DNA of 64,000 nucleotides, from contig NZ_JQLN01000005.1 in NCBI RefSeq assembly GCF_000744225.1, positions 2,193,001 through 2,257,000 of the forward strand, given 5' to 3'. The translations under genes and the position numbers were made by a program. The DNA comes from Kitasatospora mediocidica KCTC 9733. GTDB taxonomy: Bacteria; Actinomycetota; Actinomycetes; Streptomycetales; Streptomycetaceae. The notes beneath the pieces are model-generated. The model worked only from the letters and a program-made list of their open reading frames with translations, searched no databases and was not told the origin of the DNA. How positions within the stretch are numbered: the first letter of the stretch is position 1; every line of letters starts with the position of its first letter. Positions 52,386 to 59,934 of the stretch are shown piece by piece.

Positions 52386-53780
52386 GTGAGCCTTCGCCTG
52401 TACGACACCAACACCCGCCAGGTACGCGACTTCGTCCCGCTTGTACCGGGTTGTGTCTCCATGTACCTGTGTGGCGCGACCGTCCAGGCGGCCCCGCACA
52501 TCGGACACATCCGGTCCGGCATCAACTTCGACGTGATGCGCCGCTGGCTGACCTACCGCGGCTACGACGTGACGTTCGTGCGGAACGTCACCGACATCGA
52601 CGACAAGGTCATCCAGAAGGAACGCGACCTCGGCATCCCGTGGTGGCAGATCGCGTACGCCAACGAGCGCGCCTTCAACGACGGTTACACGGTGCTCGGC
52701 TGCCAGCCGCCGACCGTGGAGCCGCGTGCCACCGGTCACATCCCCGAGATGATCGAGATGATGCAGGCGTTGATCGCGGGCGGCCACGCCTACGCGGCCG
52801 ACGGCAACGTCTACTTCGACGTCAAGTCCTACCCGGACTACCTGGAGCTCTCCAACCAGAAGCTGGAGAACCTGCTCCAGCCCGCGGGCGAGGGCGAGAC
52901 CGGCAAGCGGGACCCGCGCGACTTCGCGATGTGGAAGGCGGCCAAGCCGGGCGAGCCGAGCTGGCAGACCCCTTGGGGCAGCGGGCGTCCCGGCTGGCAC
53001 CTGGAGTGCTCCGCGATGGCGCACAAGTACCTGGGCAAGGGCTTCGACATCCACGGCGGCGGGCTGGACCTGATCTTCCCGCACCACGAGAACGAGATCG
53101 CCCAGTCCAAGGCCTTCGGTGACGACTTCGCCAACTTCTGGGTGCACAACGCCTGGGTCACGCTGAGCGGCGAGAAGATGAGCAAGTCGCTCGGCAACTC
53201 GGTGCTGGTCTCCGCGATGGTGCAGCGCTGGCGCCCGATCGTGCTGCGCTACTACCTGGCCGCTCCGCACTACCGCTCGATGATCGAATACAGCGAGGAG
53301 TCGGTCCGCGAGGCGGAGGCCGGTTTCGGCCGGATCGAGGGCTTCATCCAGCGGGTCGTGGAGCGCTGCGGCGCGGTCGAACCGGCCCCCGAGGTGCCGC
53401 TGGCCTTCGCCGAGGCGATGGACGACGACTTCGGCGTCCCGCAGGCGTTGGCCATCGTGCACACCGCCGTCCGGCAGGGCAACAGCGCGCTCACGGCGGA
53501 CGACAAGGAGAACGCGGTAGCGCGTCTGGCCGAGGTCCGTGCGATGCTCGGAGTACTGGGTCTGGACCCGCTCGACCCGCAGTGGTCCGGCGAGGACCGC
53601 GGCGAGGACCTTCACGGGGTCATCGACTCGCTGGTTCGCCTCGTGCTGGACCAGCGGCAGGCGGCCAGGGCCCGCAAGGATTTCGCCACCGCGGACGCCA
53701 TCCGCGACCAGCTCGGCCTGGCCGGGCTGGTGATCGAGGACACCCCGTCCGGCGCACGCTGGACGATCAACAACCAGTAA
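52386..53780 (+). CDS. cysS: Cysteinyl-tRNA synthetase
   Basis: 464 aa class Ia synthetase charging tRNA-Cys. HIGH motif as PHIGHIRSG (about residue 37), KMSKS as GEKMSKSLGNS (about 265), zinc ligands in YLCGATVQ and the LECSAMAHKYLG region (Cys and His), and HHENEIAQS. The GTG start lies 7 nt after TACGCT, with no ribosome site (leaderless). The MEP, cysS and rlmB grouping is conserved in actinobacteria. Confidence 0.95.
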   Translation: MSLRLYDTNTRQVRDFVPLVPGCVSMYLCGATVQAAPHIGHIRSGINFDVMRRWLTYRGYDVTFVRNVTDIDDKVIQKERDLGIPWWQIAYANERAFNDGYTVLGCQPPTVEPRATGHIPEMIEMMQALIAGGHAYAADGNVYFDVKSYPDYLELSNQKLENLLQPAGEGETGKRDPRDFAMWKAAKPGEPSWQTPWGSGRPGWHLECSAMAHKYLGKGFDIHGGGLDLIFPHHENEIAQSKAFGDDFANFWVHNAWVTLSGEKMSKSLGNSVLVSAMVQRWRPIVLRYYLAAPHYRSMIEYSEESVREAEAGFGRIEGFIQRVVERCGAVEPAPEVPLAFAEAMDDDFGVPQALAIVHTAVRQGNSALTADDKENAVARLAEVRAMLGVLGLDPLDPQWSGEDRGEDLHGVIDSLVRLVLDQRQAARARKDFATADAIRDQLGLAGLVIEDTPSGARWTINNQ

Positions 53781-53804
53781 TCCCTCGGTGGAGGGGTGAG
53801 GGTG

Positions 53805-53840
53805 GGCCGTACCGGCTGATCAGTCGGCTGGTACGGCCCA
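53805..53840 (+). terminator. Terminator after cysS
   Basis: Inverted repeat GGGCCGTACC / GGTACGGCCC with partial pairing in the interior, 24 bp beyond the stop. Confidence 0.6.
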
Positions 53841-53910
53841 TCCGCATGAGGCAGAGCATGCCGACGACCGTGTCGCGGTCGGGCGTGACGGACAGACAGG
53901 AAGAACAGCC

Positions 53911-54903
53911 ATGGCCGGCAACAGCGCACGCAGGAACCGACGCAACCCCGGATCGAAGAAGGGCGCGACTGTCGGCACCGGCGGCCACAGCCGGAAGGCG
54001 ATCCAGGGCAAGGGCCCGACCCCTCCCGGGGAGGCGCGCAAGGGCCACCCGAAGCAGCGCGCCGCCAACGCCGCGCTCAAGCGTGAGCGGGACGCCAAGG
54101 CCCGCGCCGGCATGCGCCGCGCCGGTGGCGCCGGCCGGGGCGGGCGCGGTGGCGCCGGTGCCGCCGAGCTCGTGGTCGGCCGCAACTCGGTGGTCGAGGC
54201 GCTGCAGGGCGGTGTGCCGGCGACCGCGCTCTACGTCCTGCAGTTCATCGACACCGACGACCGGGTGCGCGACGCCTTCCAGGCCGCCAACGACCGCGGC
54301 ATCCCGCTGATGGAGGCCCCGCGCCCGCAGCTGGACCAGATGACCGGCAACCTCAACCACCAGGGCCTGGTGCTCCAGGTCCCGCCGTACGAGTACGCGC
54401 ACCCCGAGGACCTGCTCGGCGTCGCCGCCGACCTCGGCGAGGACGCCCTGATCATGGCGCTGGACGGCGTCACCGACTCCCGCAACCTGGGCGCCGTGGT
54501 CCGTTCCGCCGCCGCCTTCGGCGCGCACGGCGTGGTCATCCCCGAGCGGCGCGCGGCCGGCATGACGGCAGGCGCCTGGAAGACCTCCTCCGGCGCGGCC
54601 GCCCGGCTGCAGGTGGCCCGCGCCACCAACCTCACCCGCGCCCTGGAGGCGTACCAGAAGGCCGGTCTGCTGGTGGTCGGCCTGGCCGCCGACGGCGAGA
54701 GCGAGATCGGCGACCTGGAGGCCCTCACCGGCCCGGTCGTCATCGTGGCCGGTTCCGAGGGCAAGGGCCTGTCCCGGCTCGTCGCGGAGACCTGCGACAT
54801 CCGGGTGCGGATTCCGATGCCCGGACAGACCGAGTCGCTGAACGCGGGCGTCGCCGCCGGCATCGTCATGTACGAAGCGGCGCGGCTGCGGGCCAAGAGC
54901 TGA
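53911..54903 (+). CDS. rlmB: 23S rRNA (guanosine-2'-O-)-methyltransferase RlmB
   Basis: 330 aa SPOUT methyltransferase for position G2251 of 23S rRNA (E. coli numbering). The first ~80 residues are a basic, Gly/Lys-rich extension (RRNRRNPGSKKGA ... GKGPTPPGEARKGHPKQRAA) not in E. coli RlmB, probably binding rRNA. The substrate-binding domain starts at LVVGRNSVVEAL; the SpoU motifs are NLGAVVRSAAAFG, VAGSEGKGLSRLV and RIPMPGQTESLNAGVAAGI (knot). Downstream lies a structured spacer. Confidence 0.93.
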   Translation: MAGNSARRNRRNPGSKKGATVGTGGHSRKAIQGKGPTPPGEARKGHPKQRAANAALKRERDAKARAGMRRAGGAGRGGRGGAGAAELVVGRNSVVEALQGGVPATALYVLQFIDTDDRVRDAFQAANDRGIPLMEAPRPQLDQMTGNLNHQGLVLQVPPYEYAHPEDLLGVAADLGEDALIMALDGVTDSRNLGAVVRSAAAFGAHGVVIPERRAAGMTAGAWKTSSGAAARLQVARATNLTRALEAYQKAGLLVVGLAADGESEIGDLEALTGPVVIVAGSEGKGLSRLVAETCDIRVRIPMPGQTESLNAGVAAGIVMYEAARLRAKS

Positions 54904-54916
54904 GTATTGGCCCATT

Positions 54917-54988
54917 GGCTGACTGGTTCCGCCCGGAAGTGACCCAAAGAGTCATGATCTCGTACGAGAGCTTGCGGAACCGTCAGCC
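54917..54988 (+). other. Structured RNA element, rlmB-DoxX spacer
   Basis: A 16-nt left arm (54917-54932, GGCTGACTGGTTCCGC) pairs with a 15-nt right arm (54974-54988, GCGGAACCGTCAGCC) with one bulged T. Within the 41-nt closed region are two smaller hairpins: TGAC/GTCA and the palindrome TCTCGTACGAGA. Together they could fold as a three-way junction. It may simply terminate rlmB, but the branched shape is unusual. Confidence 0.5.
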
Positions 54989-55018
54989 ACGCCCGGGACT
55001 TGCACCCGGGAGAGTGTC

Positions 55019-55041
55019 CTAACCGGGTGTCACCCGGTTAG
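55019..55041 (+). promoter_or_regulatory. Perfect inverted repeat over the DoxX start region
   Basis: Arms CTAACCGGGTG and CACCCGGTTAG around a single T, ending 6 bp before the GTG start. As RNA it would fold against the initiation region; as DNA it could be an operator. Confidence 0.6.
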
Positions 55042-55047
55042 AGGGGT

Positions 55048-56883
55048 GTGGACACCAGAACACCTTGGCGCCCAAAGCAGGGCGGAGCGGCAGGGATAGA
55101 CCCAGAGCCCGGCCTCAGCACCGTCAAGGTGCCGAGCGACCCGGCCCGGCTGAGCAGCACCCAGGTCAGCTTCCGGGTCAGAATGCCCGTGCCGGCGGCC
55201 CCGATGATCCAGGCACCGCCGCTGTCGACGGCGCCGTACGCGGACGCCTTCGGGCGGCCCTACGCGCCACTGGCCTACGCCGGCCGACCCGGACTCGTCC
55301 GGGTCGGCGCCGCGGACACGGCCGCCGGGGCCGTCGCCGGGAGCGCCGTGCTCTCTGGCGGCGCACTGGCCGGCGGCGCGCCGCGGCGCAAGGCGCGGGT
55401 CACCGCCGTCACCTGGAGCGGCCAGACCGTGCCCGGCGACGCGGCGACCCAGCTGTTGGACGCCGTACGGCTGAACACCGTGCCGAGCCCTGCCGGGGCC
55501 TCGCTCGGCGGTGCGCAGGGCGGGGTCGGCCTGGCCGACCCGGGCTCGACGCACCTGCTGGAGCCGGTGCCCGGCTGGGACGAGCCCGCGGGCGGCAGCG
55601 GGTACGGACGCGGGTCCGTCCCGCGCCAGCCGAACGCCGCCTCGGGCAGCTCCGGCTCGTCCGGCACGCTCAGCGGGGCCGGCCGCAAGCCCGCCCAGCC
55701 CGAGCCCGTCGGGTGGCGGCCCGGCGACCAGGCCAGGGCCAGGGCCGGCGCCAAGGCCGGCGCCGCTGCCAAGGCCCAGCCGGTGGCGGTGGCGGCAGGC
55801 GAGTCCCGGCACGCCCGTTACCCGGGCCGCCGGGTCGACCTCGGCCTGGTGCTGCTGCCGCTGCGCCTCCTGCTCGGCTCGCTCACCGTCTACGAGGGCT
55901 TCAGCAAGCTCTGCGACCCGGTGTACTTCGACGGCGGCCAGCGCGGCTCGATGATGCGCTGGCTGGCCTCGCTGCACCCGTGGAAGGTCGCTCAACCGCT
56001 GCTCGACTTCGCCATGGCGCACCCGGTGGGGGCCGGCCTCGGGGTCGCCTTCACCGAGATCGTGGTGGGCGTGCTGACGGTGCTCGGCCTCTGGCAGCGG
56101 CTGGCGGCCGGCGCGGCGATGCTGCTCTCCGCCGCGCTGCTCTTCACGGTCAGCTGGCGGGCGGTGCCGGTCTACGACACCCCCGACCTGATCTTCCTGG
56201 CCGCGTGGAGCCCGCTGCTGATCGCCGGGGCGCCGTTCGCCTCGCTCGACGGGCGGCTCGCCCTGGAGGCCTGGCGGCGGTACGGCGCGGACGCGCCGAA
56301 GGCGGTGCGCCGCCGGGTGCTGCGGCGCGGCACGGTGGTCGCCGCGGTGGTCATCGGCCTGACGATGCTGCTCGGTTCGATGCTGGGCGCCGCGGTGCGT
56401 ACCGGCGGCCGTCCGCAGCCGCTGCCGGCCAAGCCGCCGACCGACTTCGGCACCCCGCTCTGGCCGGCCGGTACCGGCGGCTCCGGAGCGCCGCACGCGT
56501 CGGCCACCCCGACGCCGTCGAGCGCGCCGTCCTCCTCCGCCCCCGCGTCGCCCTCGCCCTCCGCGGCGTCGGCCTCGCCGTCGTCGCGCCGGAGCCCCAA
56601 GGCGCACGCGTCCTCCGGGACGGGCGGTGCCGGGGGCGCCGAGGCGCCGAGCAGCTCGACCGGCCAGGGGAACGGTTCGTCCTCCGGGACGGCTCCGGGC
56701 TCCTCGGGCTCGTCCGGGAACTCCGGCTCCTCGCCCTCGGGCAGTGGCAACCGGGCGCCCAAGCCCAGCCCGAGCGGTGGCAACGGGCTGATCGGCGGGG
56801 TGCTGGGCAGCGGTCCGCCGGCCGTCCAGCTGCCGACGCTGGGTCTGCAGGCGACGCCGGAGGCCGCGCACCCGGTGGTGTGA
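55048..56883 (+). CDS. DoxX family membrane protein with long disordered ends
   Basis: 611 aa from GTG 55048 (GAGGGG just upstream is closer than usual). Residues 1-265 are disordered and Pro/Gly/Ala-rich. The DoxX domain spans about 267-400: VDLGLVLLPLRLLLGSLTVYEGFSKLCDPVYFDGG, then three more helices ending PVYDTPDLIFLAAWSPLLIAG. A further helix is at about 425-450 and a Ser/Pro/Gly-rich tail at 465-611 is probably extracytoplasmic. DoxX proteins are linked to thiol redox and membrane stress functions (MSMEG homologues act with SodA and SseA). Position after rlmB is conserved in streptomycetes. Confidence 0.8.
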   Translation: MDTRTPWRPKQGGAAGIDPEPGLSTVKVPSDPARLSSTQVSFRVRMPVPAAPMIQAPPLSTAPYADAFGRPYAPLAYAGRPGLVRVGAADTAAGAVAGSAVLSGGALAGGAPRRKARVTAVTWSGQTVPGDAATQLLDAVRLNTVPSPAGASLGGAQGGVGLADPGSTHLLEPVPGWDEPAGGSGYGRGSVPRQPNAASGSSGSSGTLSGAGRKPAQPEPVGWRPGDQARARAGAKAGAAAKAQPVAVAAGESRHARYPGRRVDLGLVLLPLRLLLGSLTVYEGFSKLCDPVYFDGGQRGSMMRWLASLHPWKVAQPLLDFAMAHPVGAGLGVAFTEIVVGVLTVLGLWQRLAAGAAMLLSAALLFTVSWRAVPVYDTPDLIFLAAWSPLLIAGAPFASLDGRLALEAWRRYGADAPKAVRRRVLRRGTVVAAVVIGLTMLLGSMLGAAVRTGGRPQPLPAKPPTDFGTPLWPAGTGGSGAPHASATPTPSSAPSSSAPASPSPSAASASPSSRRSPKAHASSGTGGAGGAEAPSSSTGQGNGSSSGTAPGSSGSSGNSGSSPSGSGNRAPKPSPSGGNGLIGGVLGSGPPAVQLPTLGLQATPEAAHPVV

Positions 56884-56894
56884 GTGCGAGAGGA

Positions 56895-56928
56895 GGGCGG
56901 TGGGTTCCCCGAGGGGAGCCCACCGCCC
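56895..56928. terminator. Bidirectional terminator
   Basis: 16-bp inverted repeat (GGGCGGTGGG... with one G:U pair, two-base loop) between the convergent DoxX and nucleotidyltransferase genes. Confidence 0.85.
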
Positions 56929-57005
56929 TTCTGCGTCGGCGGGGGCCGGGGGCAGGCGTCGCCGGCGGTCAGGCGCCGTCGGCGGGGGAGGGCGGGTGCG
57001 GGTGG

Positions 57006-57755
57006 TCAGGCGCCGTCGGTGGGCCGGCTCGCGGCCAGCTCCTTGGCGGCCTCGGTGAGGTCCTTGGCGGTGTCGATGGCCCGCCAGTAGACGCCCTGCG
57101 GGAGCTGGTAGCCGGCCAGCCGCCTGGCGCGGGCGAGCTGCGGGAAGGTGGTGCGCTCGTGGTCGCCCACGTCGGGCAGCAGCTCGGCGAAGCCGGCCGC
57201 GAAGACGTACAGGCCCGCGTTGATCAGGAAGGGCGAGGGCGGCGCCTCGATGAAGTCGAGGATGTTGCCGAACTGGTCCGTCTCCACCGCGCCCCAGGGG
57301 ATCCGCGGGCGGGCCAGGGCGAGCGTCGCGAGGGCGTCCCGCTCGTGGTGGAAGGCCGCCATCTCGCGCAGGCTGAACCGGGTCCAGATGTCGCCGTTGG
57401 TGGCGTACCAGGGGTCGGCGGGGCGCGGCAGGGCCTTCGCGGCGAGCTTGAGCCCGCCGCCGCGGCCCAGCGGCTCGGCCTCCACCACGGTGCTCACGTT
57501 CAGCGGGAGGTCGGCCTGGTCGAGCCACTCCTGCAGCACCTCGGCCAGGTGGCCGCAGGAGATCACCACGTCTTTCACGCCTTCGGCTGCGAGCCAGGCG
57601 AGTTGGTGGCCCACGATCGGCGTACCGGTGCCGGGGATCTCGACCAGCGGTTTGGGCCGGTCGTCGGTGTACGGGCGGAGCCGCGAGCCCTGGCCGCCCG
57701 CGAGGATTACGGCCTGGGTGACGGTGGGCGCGGTGCTGAGGTCATAGCCGGTCAT
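57006..57755 (-). CDS. Nucleotidyltransferase (NDP-sugar pyrophosphorylase family)
   Basis: 249 aa. GT-A-like nucleotidyltransferase: signature AVILAGGQGSRLRPYTDDRPKPLVEIPG (about residues 15-42) and the metal-binding Asp in YATNGDIWTRF (about 120). It makes an activated sugar (NDP-hexose or NDP-heptose) from a sugar phosphate; the short length with no C-terminal beta-helix suggests the mannose-1-P or heptose-1-P type. TATCCT lies 7 nt upstream of the ATG (leaderless). Confidence 0.85.
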   Translation of the reverse strand: MTGYDLSTAPTVTQAVILAGGQGSRLRPYTDDRPKPLVEIPGTGTPIVGHQLAWLAAEGVKDVVISCGHLAEVLQEWLDQADLPLNVSTVVEAEPLGRGGGLKLAAKALPRPADPWYATNGDIWTRFSLREMAAFHHERDALATLALARPRIPWGAVETDQFGNILDFIEAPPSPFLINAGLYVFAAGFAELLPDVGDHERTTFPQLARARRLAGYQLPQGVYWRAIDTAKDLTEAAKELAASRPTDGA

Positions 57756-57826
57756 GGCTAGCAGGATAGGCGCCCGGGCCTACGGGGAAGGCGAGTTGAT
57801 CCTCTGTCAGTGTGTGTCAGCGTGTG

Positions 57827-58273
57827 TCAGCCGGCGATGCCGGCGGCGAAGGAGCCGTCGCAGACCGGGCGGGCGAAGGACCGGGCACGCTGCACGTCGC
57901 CCTGGTACTGCTTGACGGTGGCGCGGCCCAGGTCCTCGGCGAGGCCGGTGCAGAACGGCGTCAGGGACGGCTGCTCGCGCATCGTCCGGTCCAGCAGGTC
58001 CAGCGCGGAGCCCGCGCCGCGGGTCCGCAGCTCCTCCATCAGATCGGCGCGCAGCGCGTCCTGCGGGGCCAGACCCTGGTGGTCGGCGGAGGTCGGCGCG
58101 GTCGCGGTGCGACCGATGCCGCCGTCGCCGCTGGAGGCCGCGACCACCTGCTGGTCCAGGGCGATCGGGGGCGCCCAGGGGACCCGGGTGACGGCGAGCG
58201 TGCCGGTGGTCACCAGGATCACGGGCAGGGTCAGGGCGATGGTCTGGCCGATGCGGCGCACAAGCTGCTTCAC
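57827..58273 (-). CDS. Conserved hypothetical membrane-anchored protein
   Basis: 148 aa from GTG 58273, 7 nt after TACTCT (leaderless pattern). One N-terminal membrane segment (about residues 9-30), then a soluble, probably external domain with two cysteines (PFCTGLAEDLG and ARPVCDGSF) that could form a disulfide. No recognised family. It sits between the nucleotidyltransferase and msiK, all on the minus strand. Confidence 0.65.
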   Translation of the reverse strand: MKQLVRRIGQTIALTLPVILVTTGTLAVTRVPWAPPIALDQQVVAASSGDGGIGRTATAPTSADHQGLAPQDALRADLMEELRTRGAGSALDLLDRTMREQPSLTPFCTGLAEDLGRATVKQYQGDVQRARSFARPVCDGSFAAGIAG

Positions 58274-58338
58274 GCCAGTGAGAGTAGCGCCGGGTGAGGG
58301 GTTGAAGACACTCCGTCACACGGACGAGTGACGTGACA

Positions 58339-58370
58339 GAGCCCCGCCGGAAACCTGTCCGACGGGGCTC
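58339..58370 (-). terminator. Terminator after the MsiK-type gene
   Basis: Inverted repeat GAGCCCCG / CGGGGCTC followed on the minus strand by the next gene's promoter; partial pairing inside. Confidence 0.55.
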
Positions 58371-58439
58371 CTTTCGCCTGGCGCTCAACTGTTCGTGCTC
58401 AGCCGTGCTCGCTCAGCCGTGCGCGCTGGGGCGGTTGTC

Positions 58440-59531
58440 TCACGCGCTGAGGCGGGCACCCGAGCTGGTGGAGAAGACGTGGGTCTCGCCGCCGGTCGGG
58501 ACCACGTGGATGGTCTCGCCCTTCGCCGGGATCTGCCGGCCGTGCACGCGCACGACGATGTCCTTGTCCTCGCCACCGATCTTGGTGGTGCCGTAGACGA
58601 AGCCGTCCGCGCCGAGCTCCTCGACCACGTTGACCGTGACGGCGACGCCCTCGATGCCGCCCTGCGGGACGATCTCGAAGTGCTCCGGGCGGATGCCGAC
58701 GGTCACCGACTTGTCCGTTCCGGCGCCGGCCAGGTGCTCACGGTCGATGTTGATCACCGAGCCGCCGAACTTCACCCCGCCGTCCACCAGCGGGACGTCG
58801 ACCAGGTTCATCGCCGGCGAGCCGATGAAGCCGGCGACGAAGAGGTTGGCCGGCCGGTCGTACATGTTGCGCGGGGTGTCGACCTGCTGGAGCAGACCGT
58901 CCTTGAGCACCGCGACCCGGTCGCCCATGGTCATGGCCTCGACCTGGTCGTGCGTCACGTACACGGTGGTGATCCCCAGGCGGCGCTGCAGGCCGGCGAT
59001 CTGGGTACGGGTGGAGACGCGGAGCTTGGCGTCCAGGTTGGAGAGCGGCTCGTCCATCAGGAAGACCTGCGGCTCACGCACGATCGCCCGGCCCATCGCG
59101 ACACGCTGGCGCTGGCCGCCGGAGAGCGCCTTCGGCTTGCGGTCCAGGTAGTCGGTGAGGTCCAGGATCTTGGCGGCCTCTTCGACCTTGGTGCGGATCT
59201 CGGTCTTGTTGACGCCGGCGATCTTGAGCGCGAAGCCCATGTTGTCCGCGACGGTCATGTGCGGGTAGAGCGCGTAGTTCTGGAACACCATGGCGATGTC
59301 CCGGTCCTTCGGCGGCAGGTGCGTGACGTCGCGGTCGCCGATCCGGATGGCGCCGCCATTGACGTCCTCCAGCCCGGCGAGCATCCGCAGGCTGGTGGAC
59401 TTGCCACAGCCGGACGGGCCGACCAGGACGAGGAACTCGCCGTCCTCGACGTGCAGTTCCAGCGCGTCCACGGCGGGCTTGGTGCTGCCCTGGTACAGCC
59501 GGGTCGCCTTGTCGAACGTGACAGAAGCCAT
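58440..59531 (-). CDS. msiK: Sugar ABC transporter ATP-binding protein, MsiK/UgpC type
   Basis: 363 aa from ATG 59531 with GAAGGAG 9 nt upstream. ABC motifs: Walker A GPSGCGKST, Q-loop MVFQNYALYPHM, signature LSGGQRQR, Walker B VFLMDEPLSNLD, H-loop VTHDQVEAM; the C-terminal ~130 residues are a MalK-like regulatory TOBE domain (VTVGIRPEHFEI). In streptomycetes MsiK is the single shared ATPase for several sugar importers (cellobiose, chitobiose, maltose) encoded elsewhere; the absence of permease genes nearby fits this. Confidence 0.9.
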   Translation of the reverse strand: MASVTFDKATRLYQGSTKPAVDALELHVEDGEFLVLVGPSGCGKSTSLRMLAGLEDVNGGAIRIGDRDVTHLPPKDRDIAMVFQNYALYPHMTVADNMGFALKIAGVNKTEIRTKVEEAAKILDLTDYLDRKPKALSGGQRQRVAMGRAIVREPQVFLMDEPLSNLDAKLRVSTRTQIAGLQRRLGITTVYVTHDQVEAMTMGDRVAVLKDGLLQQVDTPRNMYDRPANLFVAGFIGSPAMNLVDVPLVDGGVKFGGSVINIDREHLAGAGTDKSVTVGIRPEHFEIVPQGGIEGVAVTVNVVEELGADGFVYGTTKIGGEDKDIVVRVHGRQIPAKGETIHVVPTGGETHVFSTSSGARLSA

Positions 59532-59812
59532 GATGCTGCTCTCCTTCACCGGCAGGAACGTGCCGGACGATCCGAGTAAAGGTGGATGGTGCCTGCGCCG
59601 CCCCGACACTGGTCTGAACCACTATCGCGACGACTCCGGCCGAGGCTACCTGGCACTTCGTCCGATTGTCAGCCCCCGATCGCCACCCAATCCCGCATCG
59701 GTCCGATCACGACCCCACCCGCCCCACCCATCTGCCGCCACGGCCCCCACCCCTCCCGGTAGACTGCCACCCGGTGCCGCGCGGCCCGCTCCGGCGGCCG
59801 TCGATACCGCAT

Positions 59813-59886
59813 GCCTCCTTAGCTCAGCTGGCCAGAGCAACGCACTTGTAATGCGTAGGTCGTCGGTTCGAATCCGACAGGGGGCT
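59813..59886 (+). tRNA. tRNA-Thr (anticodon TGT)
   Basis: Cloverleaf is readable: acceptor GCCTCCT/AGGGGGC, D arm AGCTCAGCTGGCCAGAGC, anticodon loop ACTTGTAAT (TGT), T arm GTCGGTTCGAATCCGAC. No encoded CCA. The 3' half of the gene is the likely attachment site of the integrated element that follows. Confidence 0.93.
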
Positions 59887-59894
59887 CAGAAGCG

Positions 59895-59929
59895 AAAAGG
59901 CCCGGTCAGGCACTCTGACCGGGCCTTTT
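59895..59929. terminator. Strong T-tailed terminator
   Basis: Perfect 15-bp inverted repeat beginning AAAAGGCCCGG and ending CCGGGCCTTTT, loop GCACT, with an A-run and T-run on the two sides. It separates tRNA-Thr from the integrase stop and can end both transcripts. Confidence 0.93.
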
Positions 59930-59934
59930 GTCGT

